Of a stretch of 6,793 bases of DNA, positions 1 to 6,644 are shown one piece after another. The position numbers and the translations under genes are program-made. The stretch is from Bacteroidota bacterium (GTDB taxonomy: Bacteria > Bacteroidota > Bacteroidia > Bacteroidales > GCA-2748055), in contig JAUVIT010000095.1 in the NCBI GenBank assembly GCA_030592605.1, positions 1-6,793 on the forward strand, given 5' to 3'. The first letter of the stretch is position 1. The number at the start of each line of letters is the position of its first letter. Under the pieces are notes generated by a model that did not search any database, had not been told where the DNA came from, and saw only the letters and a list, made by a program, of their open reading frames with translations.

Positions 1-2
1 AG

Positions 3-113
3 GATACCATTGAATCCTCCAAAGAGAATGAAGAGACCGACTGGCAATCTTTGATAGACCAGGAAGAGGCCTTTCAAAAAAATCGAAAGAAGAAGAAAAA
101 AAACAGACGCTGA
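3..113 (+). CDS. C-terminal tail of an unidentified protein (5' end outside window)
   Basis: An open frame enters from the left edge and runs 36 codons to a TGA at 111-113. The visible part is very polar: an acidic stretch with several Glu and Asp, one Trp, then a strongly basic end with five consecutive Lys and a final Asn-Arg-Arg. Such Lys/Arg-rich tails are seen on RNA-binding proteins such as DEAD-box helicases and on ribosome-associated proteins, but nothing here identifies the family. The other two forward frames are closed early (TGA at 12-14 and 52-54), so this is the only forward frame that could be coding. It ends 30 bases before the lipoprotein gene and points the same way. Moderate confidence that it is a real gene end; no function is assigned. 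Confidence 0.5.
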   Translation, partial: DTIESSKENEETDWQSLIDQEEAFQKNRKKKKKNRR

Positions 114-143
114 TCTCTAAAGCCTGCCGGCAACAGCTTAGTA

Positions 144-947
144 ATGCGATATACACCCCATCCTGCCCTTATCCTGACCCTTGCGATCACGTTGTTTATA
201 GCATGCTCCCAGCCTTCGTCCTCTCAGGAGCCTGTAAAGATTCTGTTTATTGGCAGCAGCTATTTCAATTACAACAATCTGCCGGAGATCTTCTTTCAAC
301 TTTCAAAACAGGATGGTAAGGAGGTATATATAGATCAACATATGCCTTCGGGCCTGTTTCTTTCAGATCATGCAGAGAACTCAGTTACCCGCGCAAAGAT
401 CAAATCTAACAAGTGGGATTACGTAGTTTTACAGGGTGTTGGTTCTGTTATGGCATACCCCGACAGCATAATGCAACATCCGTTTTATCCTGCCATGAAA
501 TCTCTGATGAAGGATATTGAACGAAACAATCCGAATTCCAGAACTATTTATTGCCTGCCCTGGGCCTTTGAAGATGGAATGACCTGGAAGAAGGGATGGA
601 GTGACAGTTATGATGAGATGCAGCAAAAAATTACCAGTAACACGATGGAATATTCAGAAAAAATGGGATTTCAGGTTGCTCCGGTTGGCACTGCCTGGTC
701 CAGGGTGCTCTCAGACAAAAATTATCCCCTTCATTACTTACATTTTACGGACTGGAACCACCCTACAATGAAGGGATCCTACCTGATGGCCTGCGTCCTC
801 TTTTCAAGCATTTTTCAGAAGAGCAGTATCTCCAATTCATATACAGCAGGGCTGGATCTGGAAGAGGCGCTCTATTTCCGGGAGATTGGTTCAAATGTAG
901 TGCTGGATAGTCTGCCGTTCTGGAACATTCCTGCTATACCAGAATAG
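144..947 (+). CDS. SGNH/GDSL-type hydrolase lipoprotein
   Basis: 267 residues. The N-terminus is a lipoprotein signal: basic start, hydrophobic core (residues 8-20) and a lipobox FIAC with Cys21 as the lipidation site. Ser22 rather than Asp follows, so outer-membrane sorting is plausible. Block I is FIGSSYFNYNNLP (35-47), like the G-N-S-x-T-x-x-N-x-L-P of bacterial SGNH proteins, with Ser39 as likely nucleophile. WDYVVLQ (91-97) is the usual central strand. Near the C-terminus APVGTAW (179-185) and DWNHPTMKGSYLMA (203-216) give the D-x-x-H pair Asp203/His206. Ser39-Asp203-His206 would be the triad. Seen: the motifs. Known: the fold hydrolyses esters, often O-acetyl groups on carbohydrates. 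Inferred: a periplasm-facing or surface esterase. Oddities: Ser38 replaces the usual Asp/Asn of block I, and LQGVGS replaces the commoner LQEQS. The ATG at 144 has no Shine-Dalgarno, but it is fixed by the signal peptide. Confidence 0.82.
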   Translation: MRYTPHPALILTLAITLFIACSQPSSSQEPVKILFIGSSYFNYNNLPEIFFQLSKQDGKEVYIDQHMPSGLFLSDHAENSVTRAKIKSNKWDYVVLQGVGSVMAYPDSIMQHPFYPAMKSLMKDIERNNPNSRTIYCLPWAFEDGMTWKKGWSDSYDEMQQKITSNTMEYSEKMGFQVAPVGTAWSRVLSDKNYPLHYLHFTDWNHPTMKGSYLMACVLFSSIFQKSSISNSYTAGLDLEEALYFREIGSNVVLDSLPFWNIPAIPE

Positions 948-952
948 TTTGA

Positions 953-960
953 TATCTTTG
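953..960 (+). promoter_or_regulatory. Candidate Bacteroidota -7 element
   Basis: TATCTTTG matches the TAnnTTTG -7 consensus of the Bacteroidota primary sigma factor exactly. It lies between the lipoprotein stop at 947 and the ATG at 971. I see no TTG/TTTG at the expected distance upstream, and a start about 7 bases downstream would leave only a few bases of leader. It may give the small membrane protein a weak promoter of its own, or be chance. Confidence 0.25.
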
Positions 961-970
961 AAGCATCACC

Positions 971-1276
971 ATGAGAACACTTATCATCATCTCTATCCTT
1001 GTATTTATCCTGAATATTCCTTTCGGGTACTGGAGGGCCAATGTCAAACGCTTCTCAACCCAGTGGTTCCTGGCTATTCATATATCGGTACCCTTCATTG
1101 TTGCTTTAAGGATTCTTTCAGGAGTAGGATTTGGCTGGTATACCTACGTTTTACTGGTAGGTGGATTCTTCCTGGGACAAAAATTTGGATCCATGCTACT
1201 CAAATGGGTTCATGCACGTTGTGAGCGTGAGAGTTCATGCCTGGTGATGGATCTGATTCGTTGTGCCCAAACTTAA
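971..1276 (+). CDS. Small three-helix membrane protein, conserved-looking, function unknown
   Basis: 101 residues. Three hydrophobic segments are visible: about 3-20, 32-52 and 56-72. The first is followed by a short polar hinge (WRANVKRFST, 21-30) with three basic residues, which suggests a cytoplasmic loop. The string NIPFGYWR followed by QWFLAIH resembles small uncharacterised inner-membrane proteins of Bacteroidota as I recall them, which is why I prefer this frame to the overlapping frame at 949-1224. That frame has no such pattern. The last 28 residues are soluble and hold three Cys (84, 90, 98), and the end may be non-conserved. The gene starts 23 bases after the lipoprotein stop and could be cotranscribed with it. 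No Shine-Dalgarno is seen. I do not recognise a function. Confidence 0.6.
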   Translation: MRTLIIISILVFILNIPFGYWRANVKRFSTQWFLAIHISVPFIVALRILSGVGFGWYTYVLLVGGFFLGQKFGSMLLKWVHARCERESSCLVMDLIRCAQT

Positions 1277-1283
1277 TTTCGGT

Positions 1284-1308
1284 CAACTAGTCCTTCAAAG
1301 AATAGTTG
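1284..1308. repeat. Imperfect hairpin-forming inverted repeat before the DUF5009 gene
   Basis: CAACTA (1284-1289) pairs with TAGTTG (1303-1308), and TTC (1294-1296) pairs with GAA (1300-1302) around an AAA loop, leaving a four-base bulge GTCC on the left arm. A third CAACTA lies at 1342-1347. A second short inverted repeat, TAGTAG (1333-1338) and CTACTA (1350-1355), abuts the start codon. No T-run follows the first hairpin, so it is a poor intrinsic terminator. It could be an operator or a weak RNA structure ending the upstream transcript. Confidence 0.3.
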
Positions 1309-1333
1309 TACGGATGTCATTTTCATATATCTT
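1306..1333 (+). promoter_or_regulatory. Weak Bacteroidota-type promoter candidate for the DUF5009 gene
   Basis: TTG at 1306-1308 is followed after 19 bases by TATCTT (1328-1333), which matches the first six bases of TAnnTTTG; the next two bases are AG instead of TG. The spacing fits the -33/-7 arrangement. Transcription would begin around 1340, leaving a leader of about 15 bases before the ATG at 1355. The TTG lies within the right arm of the inverted repeat at 1284-1308. Motif match only. Confidence 0.3.
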
Positions 1334-1354
1334 AGTAGATCCAACTAAACTACT

Positions 1355-2488
1355 ATGACACAAGAAAAGGCTTCACAATCCGTCCGTACCGGAACCAAAG
1401 AAAGACTTCAATCACTTGATACCCTGCGGGGTTTTGATATGGCCATGCTCGTGGGAGGAGGCGCCATCATCATTGCACTTGCAGAGCTTACCGGGTGGAA
1501 CTGGATGGAAGCACTTGCCACTCAGCAGCATCATGTGGAATGGGAAGGTTTTCGCTTCTACGACCTGATTTTCCCCCTGTTTATGTTTGTCAGTGGTGTG
1601 GCCATACCCTATGCCATTAATTCAAAGCTTGAAAAGGGGGTTGCAAAATCCATATTACTGAAGAAAATCTTTATTCGCCTACTTGCGCTGATAGGGCTTG
1701 GACTCCTTTACAATGGTATATTAAGCAGAGGATTTACCAATTTTCGTTATGTCAGTGTACTTTCCCAGATTGGTTTCGGATACTTTTTTGCTGCACTTGT
1801 CTGCCTGTATTCCAAAAGTATAAAAGGAACTGTTTACTGGCTTCTGGGCATCATGGCAGGGGTAGCTGTTTTGCAATTATTTGTACCGGTACCCGGCCAC
1901 GGGGCAGGTACATTTGAACCAGCAACTTCCATCAATGCCTGGCTGGACCAGCTCCTGATTCCAGGACGACTTCATGGTAAAGTTTTCGACCCGGAAGGCG
2001 TCTTATGCATTGTCTCAGCTGTCACCATTACTCTAATGGGAGCTCTTGCTGGATATATTATTCGAAGTGGTAAGTCTGCACCTTCTAAAAAGGCTCTGTA
2101 TATCACACTTGCAGGCGTAGGTGCCATTGCAATATCCCTCGCACTGAGTCCCTTCTATCCCATCATCAAAAAGATGTGGACCGTATCATATGTACTGATG
2201 GCAGCCGGTGTAAGTGCCTTATTGCTTGCTCTCTTTTACTATGTGATTGATGTGAAGGGATCTAAGAACTGGACCCTGTTCTTCATAGTGTTTGGAATGA
2301 ATTCGATTACTATTTATATGGGATCCAGAATTATTGATTTCCATGATATCAGTCGCTTCTTTCTCAACTGGACATCCGTTCATATCAATGAACAATGGGG
2401 GACTCTTTTTATCGCCATTGGCGTACTCGTTTTGCAATGGGGCCTGATGCTCTTCCTGTACAAAAAGAAAATCTTCCTCAGGGTTTAA
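1355..2488 (+). CDS. DUF5009/HGSNAT-like (NagX-type) multi-pass membrane protein
   Basis: 377 residues with roughly ten hydrophobic segments. The N-terminal RLQSLDTLRGFDMA (17-30) is the signature of the DUF5009/YeiB/heparan-alpha-glucosaminide N-acetyltransferase (HGSNAT) group. It is followed by a first transmembrane helix and then HHVEWEGFRFYDLIFPLFMF (59-78). That His region aligns by pattern with the loop of HGSNAT that holds its catalytic His. Further family landmarks are FDPEG (211-215), FYPIIKKMWTVSY (267-279) and FGMNSITIYM (313-322). Known: human HGSNAT transfers acetyl from cytosolic acetyl-CoA to terminal glucosamine across a membrane; bacterial NagX proteins occur in GlcNAc-utilisation clusters and are thought to act in sugar transport or acetyl transfer. 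Inferred: an inner-membrane acyltransferase or sugar transporter. No Shine-Dalgarno is seen; the leader is AT-rich. It converges with the regulator gene, with 16 bases between the stops. The substrate is not shown. Confidence 0.82.
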   Translation: MTQEKASQSVRTGTKERLQSLDTLRGFDMAMLVGGGAIIIALAELTGWNWMEALATQQHHVEWEGFRFYDLIFPLFMFVSGVAIPYAINSKLEKGVAKSILLKKIFIRLLALIGLGLLYNGILSRGFTNFRYVSVLSQIGFGYFFAALVCLYSKSIKGTVYWLLGIMAGVAVLQLFVPVPGHGAGTFEPATSINAWLDQLLIPGRLHGKVFDPEGVLCIVSAVTITLMGALAGYIIRSGKSAPSKKALYITLAGVGAIAISLALSPFYPIIKKMWTVSYVLMAAGVSALLLALFYYVIDVKGSKNWTLFFIVFGMNSITIYMGSRIIDFHDISRFFLNWTSVHINEQWGTLFIAIGVLVLQWGLMLFLYKKKIFLRV

Positions 2489-2504
2489 GAATAATAGCTG
2501 AGTA

Positions 2505-3251
2505 CTAGGCAAGGATCAGATCGATCCCTGCTTTCCTGAATTCATCCTGGTAAACAGGATCCAGGTCAACGTTTGTGGCAATATGTTGAATGTCTGTTAG
2601 TTGACAAATGCTTATCAATCCGGTGCATCCAAATTTACTGGAGTCAGATACCACAAATACATCCTTTGCCTTACGAATGATATGACTGGATATCTCGGCC
2701 CTGAACATATCACGCAAGGTAAAGCCATCTTCCCTGGTATAACCATCGATCCCAATAAAGGCTTTGTGGATGTTGATCTGATCGATACATGCTTTGGTAA
2801 TTTTACCCACCAGGGTTTCGCTGTCGTGCTGGTAGATGCCACCCAGGATCACAATATTGGCCTGGGTATTCTTTCTGAATTGGCGTGCAATATAGATATT
2901 GGTGGTCATGATGGTGACCTTCTTGATCTTTACCAGTTCCCGGGCAAGTAATACATTGGCAGATCCTGACTCGATAAGGATGGTCTCTCCTTCATTGACC
3001 AGGGATGCCAGTTTCCTAGCAATCCTGAGCTTCTTTTCATAATTCTTGCCCAGACGATTATCCAGGTCATCTCCATCCTTCAGTACCGCACCACCATGAA
3101 CGCGTCTTAACAATCCTTCAGCCTCCAGGAAATTCAAATCCTGGCGGATGGTTACGGAAGATACATCCAGCCGTCTGGACAGCTCATTTACCGAGGTACG
3201 GTTATCTTCTCCAAGAATCTCAAGGATCCTGTTTTGTCGTTCATTCAGCAT
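2505..3251 (-). CDS. DeoR-family sugar-responsive transcriptional regulator
   Basis: 248 residues, the usual DeoR length. The N-terminal winged helix-turn-helix covers about 5-58: ERQNRILEIL, then TSVNELSRRLDVSSVTIRQD (19-38) with the recognition helix, then the wing VHGGAV (51-56). The C-terminal DeoRC sensor domain (about 73-230) shows the phosphosugar-pocket motifs ESGSAN (94-99), TTN (116-118), GG (137-138), GIDG (167-170) and SDSSKFG (202-208, Lys206). Known: DeoR proteins are mostly repressors released by a phosphorylated sugar intermediate. Inferred: control of this operon, with the kinase product or the radical enzyme's substrate/product as effector. It is the last gene of the operon; its ATG (3251-3249) lies inside the end of the ROK gene (11-base overlap) with GGAG four bases upstream, so translation is probably coupled. 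Any operator before the operon lies beyond the right edge. Family assignment is secure; the ligand is not. Confidence 0.93.
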   Translation of the reverse strand: MLNERQNRILEILGEDNRTSVNELSRRLDVSSVTIRQDLNFLEAEGLLRRVHGGAVLKDGDDLDNRLGKNYEKKLRIARKLASLVNEGETILIESGSANVLLARELVKIKKVTIMTTNIYIARQFRKNTQANIVILGGIYQHDSETLVGKITKACIDQINIHKAFIGIDGYTREDGFTLRDMFRAEISSHIIRKAKDVFVVSDSSKFGCTGLISICQLTDIQHIATNVDLDPVYQDEFRKAGIDLILA

Positions 3252-4212
3252 CTTGCTCCAGGCTTAGGGCAGCGGCCCCAATCACGCCGGCGTCACCAAT
3301 AATCTTTGAGAGAGTGATCTCTATGGGATCGTGGATCATATTTCCTGCCAGTTCATAGAAGGTCTCCTTAATCTTATCCAGGTAAAATTCTCCCCAATTG
3401 GTTAGCCCTCCACCCAGCACAATCAGAGGCGGATTAAGGGTTTGAAACAGGTTATATAGTCCGATCCCCACATAGTAGGCACTGTCTGAGATCACCGCTT
3501 TGGAAAGGGGGTCATCCATATCAAGTCCCTTTTTAAGAGTCTGCCCGTTGATTTTTGAGATATTGAAGTTGGGAGGCATCTTCAGTTTGGTTTTTATGCC
3601 CTCCTTCAATTTCTTTTCGAACATGTAGGGGAGTGCCATCCCACAGGCGAGGGCCATAATACAACCACGGTTTCCGCAGTTACATACAAGCTCGCTGGCA
3701 GGCTCCACAATGGTATGACCAAATTCACCAGCTGTACCTGTCATTCCCCGGTAGAGCTTCCCATTAATTACAATTCCCGCTCCAATCCCTGTACTGATGG
3801 TCACAAAGATCATATCGTTGTAACCCCGACCGGCACCGAACTTATATTCCCCATAGGCCTGGGCGTTGGCATCATTATCAAGGACCACAGGAATCTCGAA
3901 ATGGGACTGCAGTTTTTCACGCAAGGGATAGTTGTTGAATCCCTCCAGGTTGGAGGTGGTGATAATTACCCCGTCACTGTGGCGGATATGACCCGCACAT
4001 CCCACACCTATAGCGGGAAGATCGGATTGTTTTACCTGGTTGCGTTGCAGGAGTTCCTTCACATGACCGGCCACCATATCGACCATGCCCCTTTCACCCT
4101 CTTCCACATGGGCACATGTGTATATCTTGTCCAGGATCTTTCCTTCTTCATCAATGAGGGCAATGGAACACTTGGTTCCCCCGATATCGACTCCACAAAG
4201 TACTCCAGACAT
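3241..4212 (-). CDS. ROK-family sugar kinase with altered sugar-binding motif
   Basis: 323 residues, typical for ROK kinases. ATP-phosphate loop DIGGTK is at 9-14; catalytic-base motif LDNDANA at 111-117 with Asp114; TISTGIGAG at 138-146; EFGH at 163-166; the zinc site uses His166, Cys177, Cys179 and Cys184 (CNCGNRGC); the second nucleotide motif LGGG is at 266-269. Known: these enzymes phosphorylate hexoses such as glucose, ManNAc or fructose with ATP in the cytosol. The position after the zinc motif, normally GC-x-Glu and a sugar ligand, is Met186 here (GCIMALACG); the codons ATT ATG GCC read clearly. The rest of the active site is intact, so it is likely an active kinase with changed specificity rather than a decayed one. 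It starts 10 bases after the radical enzyme gene and overlaps the regulator. Inferred substrate from context: 1,5-anhydroglucitol or a related anhydrohexitol. Glucokinase or another hexokinase activity remains possible. No Shine-Dalgarno is seen before its ATG. Confidence 0.92.
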   Translation of the reverse strand: MSGVLCGVDIGGTKCSIALIDEEGKILDKIYTCAHVEEGERGMVDMVAGHVKELLQRNQVKQSDLPAIGVGCAGHIRHSDGVIITTSNLEGFNNYPLREKLQSHFEIPVVLDNDANAQAYGEYKFGAGRGYNDMIFVTISTGIGAGIVINGKLYRGMTGTAGEFGHTIVEPASELVCNCGNRGCIMALACGMALPYMFEKKLKEGIKTKLKMPPNFNISKINGQTLKKGLDMDDPLSKAVISDSAYYVGIGLYNLFQTLNPPLIVLGGGLTNWGEFYLDKIKETFYELAGNMIHDPIEITLSKIIGDAGVIGAAALSLEQDAE

Positions 4213-4222
4213 GGGAAAAAGC

Positions 4223-6643
4223 TTAAGGGTTTAAGGTATGTTCGGTGCGTGCTATAATGTCATCCTGAGTATCGGGAGATAAAGTAGTAAAAAATGCAGA
4301 ATATCCGGCTATCCTCACCACCAGATCGCGGTATTTTTCAGGATCCTTCTTGGCAGCCAGCAGGGTCTCCCTGGAAACTATGTTATATTGCACATGCCAC
4401 CCCTTAAGCTCGGCAAAGAAGGTGCGAACTATCGAAATCAGCTTGTGCTTGTCCGCCTCCTTCTCTACGGCAGCAGGACTGAGCTTCTGGTTCAGGAGCA
4501 CACCACCCATAATCTTATCTGTGGGAAGCTTGGAAACGGATTTGAATACAGCAGTAGGTCCCAACAGGTCGGTTCCCGAAGAAGGCGAGCTGCCTTCTGC
4601 CACTGGAGTAAATGCCTTTCTTCCATCGGGTGTGGCCGGAACCACAGCTCCGCTGGGTACATTGGCTGAGATACTGGAAGTACCTGCATAATATTTACAA
4701 CCGATGGGACCCCGGTTGTAGCGTGTGGTATGATAGTTCTCCAGTTCGTTGATAAACTCCATATAGGCATCCTTCAGCAAGAGGTCAACATAATCGTCGT
4801 CGTTACCATATTTGGGAGCAAAGTTTAGCAGAAGCTGCCTGATCTTCTCTCCCTCTTTGCCTTCAAAGTTCTGTTCCAGGGCATCCATAAGCTCTTCCTG
4901 GCCTATCTTTCCCTCTTCGTATACCAGCTTCTTAATGGCTGCCAGTGCATTTCCAAGGTTGGCGATACCTACCTGCAATCCGGAAATAAAATCATACTTG
5001 GAACCACCTTCCTTAATAGTTTTTCCACGCGATATACAGCTATCCACAAATGTGGAACAGAGGATATCGGGTACATGCTCCTCCAGGGCTGTATCCACTG
5101 CTGTATCAATCTCAACGGTCTTCCTGGTATAGTAATGAATCTGATGCTGCCAGGCTTTAAAGAGCTCTTCGTAGGAGTTGAAATCGCTAAAGTTCCCAAT
5201 CCCCTTTTGAAAGGTATATCCGGACTGACTGTCGAATCCGTTATGCAGCGTGGCAAGGAAGACGCGCATCAGGTTCAGAAAGCTCATACCTGTACAGCGG
5301 TATCCCCATTTTCCCGGAACAGCAATCTCAATACAGCCAATGGCGGAGTAGTTAAAGGCATCTTCCTTCTCCACACCCATATTGATAAGCTCCGGAATAA
5401 CCACTTCGTCGTTGTTAAAAGATGGCATGCCGAATCCTTTTTCAATCACTTTCATAGAGGCCATCATAAACTCCTCGCTGATCCCCTTATGAAAGCGCAC
5501 AGAAAGATTGGGCTGAGTAAGTTTCATCCTTCCAACAGATTCAAGGACTAGGAAACTGAGTTCATTCACCGCATCTTTCCCTTCGATGGTTTGTCCCCCA
5601 ATGGTCACATTCTGATAGAGGGGTCCGCCGGCAGAAAACCTGGTATGAGACCAAGGTCTTATCTTATTAACAGACAGTAACTTAATCCAGGTGTTCTCAA
5701 GTATCTCTGAAGCAAAGGATTCGCTCAGAATTCCAGCTTCCATATCTTTCTGGTAGAAGGGGTAGAGGTATTGATCAAGCCTTCCCAGGGAGACCGAGTG
5801 CCCATTACTTTCAATTTGTAGAATCAACTGAACAAAATAGACCAGTTGTAGTGCCTGGTAAAAGTCCCGGGGTGGCTCTTCAGCAATCACCTGGCAATTT
5901 TCAGCAATGCGCTGGAGTTCGATAATCCTCTGCGGATCATTGCTCTCCTTACTCAGGTATGTGGCCATATCGCGGTAGCGCCGGATAAAGACCTGGAAAG
6001 ATTCCAGTCCGATGGCCAATGCACTGTAAAACTTATCTTTACGGACCCCTTCACGATCTGAGCGATCCACCTGCTTATGGTGCAACTCAATTTCTTCAAA
6101 ATAGCCCTTAAGCCCTACCTTCAGTATCTTCTGAAAATCCACGGCAATATGAGCATCTCCCGAAGTAAGGTTGCCTGTTGCTTTTATAATTGCCGAATCC
6201 TGCAGATCGCGCAGCTCCTGGGTCATCAGCGCTCTGCCCCGATCCCATAACACCTTGCCTTTCCACCAGCTTGCAATCTCCCTCAGCTCTTCTTTATGCT
6301 CTTCGGTAATAAAGAAGGCATCTCCCGGACGCTTATCCAGCTCATCCATCTCTTCGGGAAGCCAGTCCACAGCATATTCGGGAAAGATGGGAGCTGCCCG
6401 GTGACCGGATGATTGGTTACCCACGATCAATTCACCCTCATCGATAAAAATGGTCATCTTCTCCAGGGTCTTCTGCAGTGCCAATGCACGCTTGATTATA
6501 ACTGGCTGCTCCTCATTCTCCCTATATACCTCGGTATAGAATCGTGCTCTTTCGGTGCAGACGGTAGGTTTGGTACTTAAAACCTTCTCCCGCAAATGCG
6601 CAATGCGTTCTGTTATCTCTATTGCTTTTTTAGTGTCTATCAT
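4223..6643 (-). CDS. ybiW: YbiW-type glycyl radical enzyme, probable 1,5-anhydroglucitol-6-phosphate lyase
   Basis: 806 residues from the ATG at 6643. The PFL-type barrel fills about residues 15-670. The thiyl-radical motif IGCIE has Cys437 and base Glu439, the single-Cys GCxE form of C-O-cleaving eliminases/dehydratases, not the Cys-Cys of pyruvate formate-lyase. The C-terminal glycyl radical motif RIAGYSAFF carries Gly780, 26 residues from the end. Strings such as PVCTERA, RAAPIFPEY, QIESNGHSVS, GKWGYRCTGMSF, SGLQVGIANLGN and AGTSSISANVP match E. coli YbiW (about 810 residues) as I remember it, and do not match PflD. Known: YbiW is reported to cleave 1,5-anhydroglucitol 6-phosphate to 1-deoxyfructose 6-phosphate in the anaerobic cytosol. 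The start is chosen because the frame could extend 37 codons to 6754, but that stretch is the activase gene in another frame, while AGGAGG sits five bases before 6643. Glycyl radical enzyme: certain; YbiW subgroup: strong; the exact substrate is inferred. Confidence 0.93.
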   Translation of the reverse strand: MIDTKKAIEITERIAHLREKVLSTKPTVCTERARFYTEVYRENEEQPVIIKRALALQKTLEKMTIFIDEGELIVGNQSSGHRAAPIFPEYAVDWLPEEMDELDKRPGDAFFITEEHKEELREIASWWKGKVLWDRGRALMTQELRDLQDSAIIKATGNLTSGDAHIAVDFQKILKVGLKGYFEEIELHHKQVDRSDREGVRKDKFYSALAIGLESFQVFIRRYRDMATYLSKESNDPQRIIELQRIAENCQVIAEEPPRDFYQALQLVYFVQLILQIESNGHSVSLGRLDQYLYPFYQKDMEAGILSESFASEILENTWIKLLSVNKIRPWSHTRFSAGGPLYQNVTIGGQTIEGKDAVNELSFLVLESVGRMKLTQPNLSVRFHKGISEEFMMASMKVIEKGFGMPSFNNDEVVIPELINMGVEKEDAFNYSAIGCIEIAVPGKWGYRCTGMSFLNLMRVFLATLHNGFDSQSGYTFQKGIGNFSDFNSYEELFKAWQHQIHYYTRKTVEIDTAVDTALEEHVPDILCSTFVDSCISRGKTIKEGGSKYDFISGLQVGIANLGNALAAIKKLVYEEGKIGQEELMDALEQNFEGKEGEKIRQLLLNFAPKYGNDDDYVDLLLKDAYMEFINELENYHTTRYNRGPIGCKYYAGTSSISANVPSGAVVPATPDGRKAFTPVAEGSSPSSGTDLLGPTAVFKSVSKLPTDKIMGGVLLNQKLSPAAVEKEADKHKLISIVRTFFAELKGWHVQYNIVSRETLLAAKKDPEKYRDLVVRIAGYSAFFTTLSPDTQDDIIARTEHTLNP

Positions 6644-6644
6644 C

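Noticed and set aside
949..1224. 91-codon + strand frame overlapping the small membrane protein
   Set aside because: It lacks coherent hydrophobic or domain patterning; the frame at 971-1276 has regular transmembrane segments and a family-like pattern.
1284..1308. Intrinsic terminator for the upstream lipoprotein/membrane protein genes
   Set aside because: The stem is AT-rich with a four-base bulge and no downstream T-run.
1883..1892. Ten-base palindrome GTACCGGTAC
   Set aside because: It lies within DUF5009 codons for a Val-Pro-Val-Pro stretch, with no partner site; likely chance.
2489..2504. Possible bidirectional terminator between the convergent genes
   Set aside because: Only the small palindrome AGTACT is present nearby; no stable stem and no T-run.
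2601..2951. 116-codon + strand frame opposite the DeoR gene
   Set aside because: Shadow of the sensor domain on the other strand; no independent support.
3715..4257. 180-codon + strand frame opposite the ROK kinase
   Set aside because: It is antisense to a gene with every ROK motif in place; the protein has no recognisable domain and is a shadow.
4350..5551. Several + strand frames of 90-158 codons opposite the glycyl radical enzyme
   Set aside because: All lie antisense to a continuous 806-residue enzyme with intact catalytic motifs, and none has domain-like sequence.
4223..6643. Assignment as pyruvate formate-lyase
   Set aside because: Formate-lyases have two adjacent active-site Cys; this enzyme has a single Cys in GCIE with a Glu base, and its flanking strings follow YbiW.
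4223..6643. Assignment as PflD-type anhydromannitol-6-phosphate lyase
   Set aside because: The active-site flank (GCIE...GKWGYRCTGM) and C-terminal strings follow YbiW rather than PflD as I recall them, although substrate crossover cannot be excluded.
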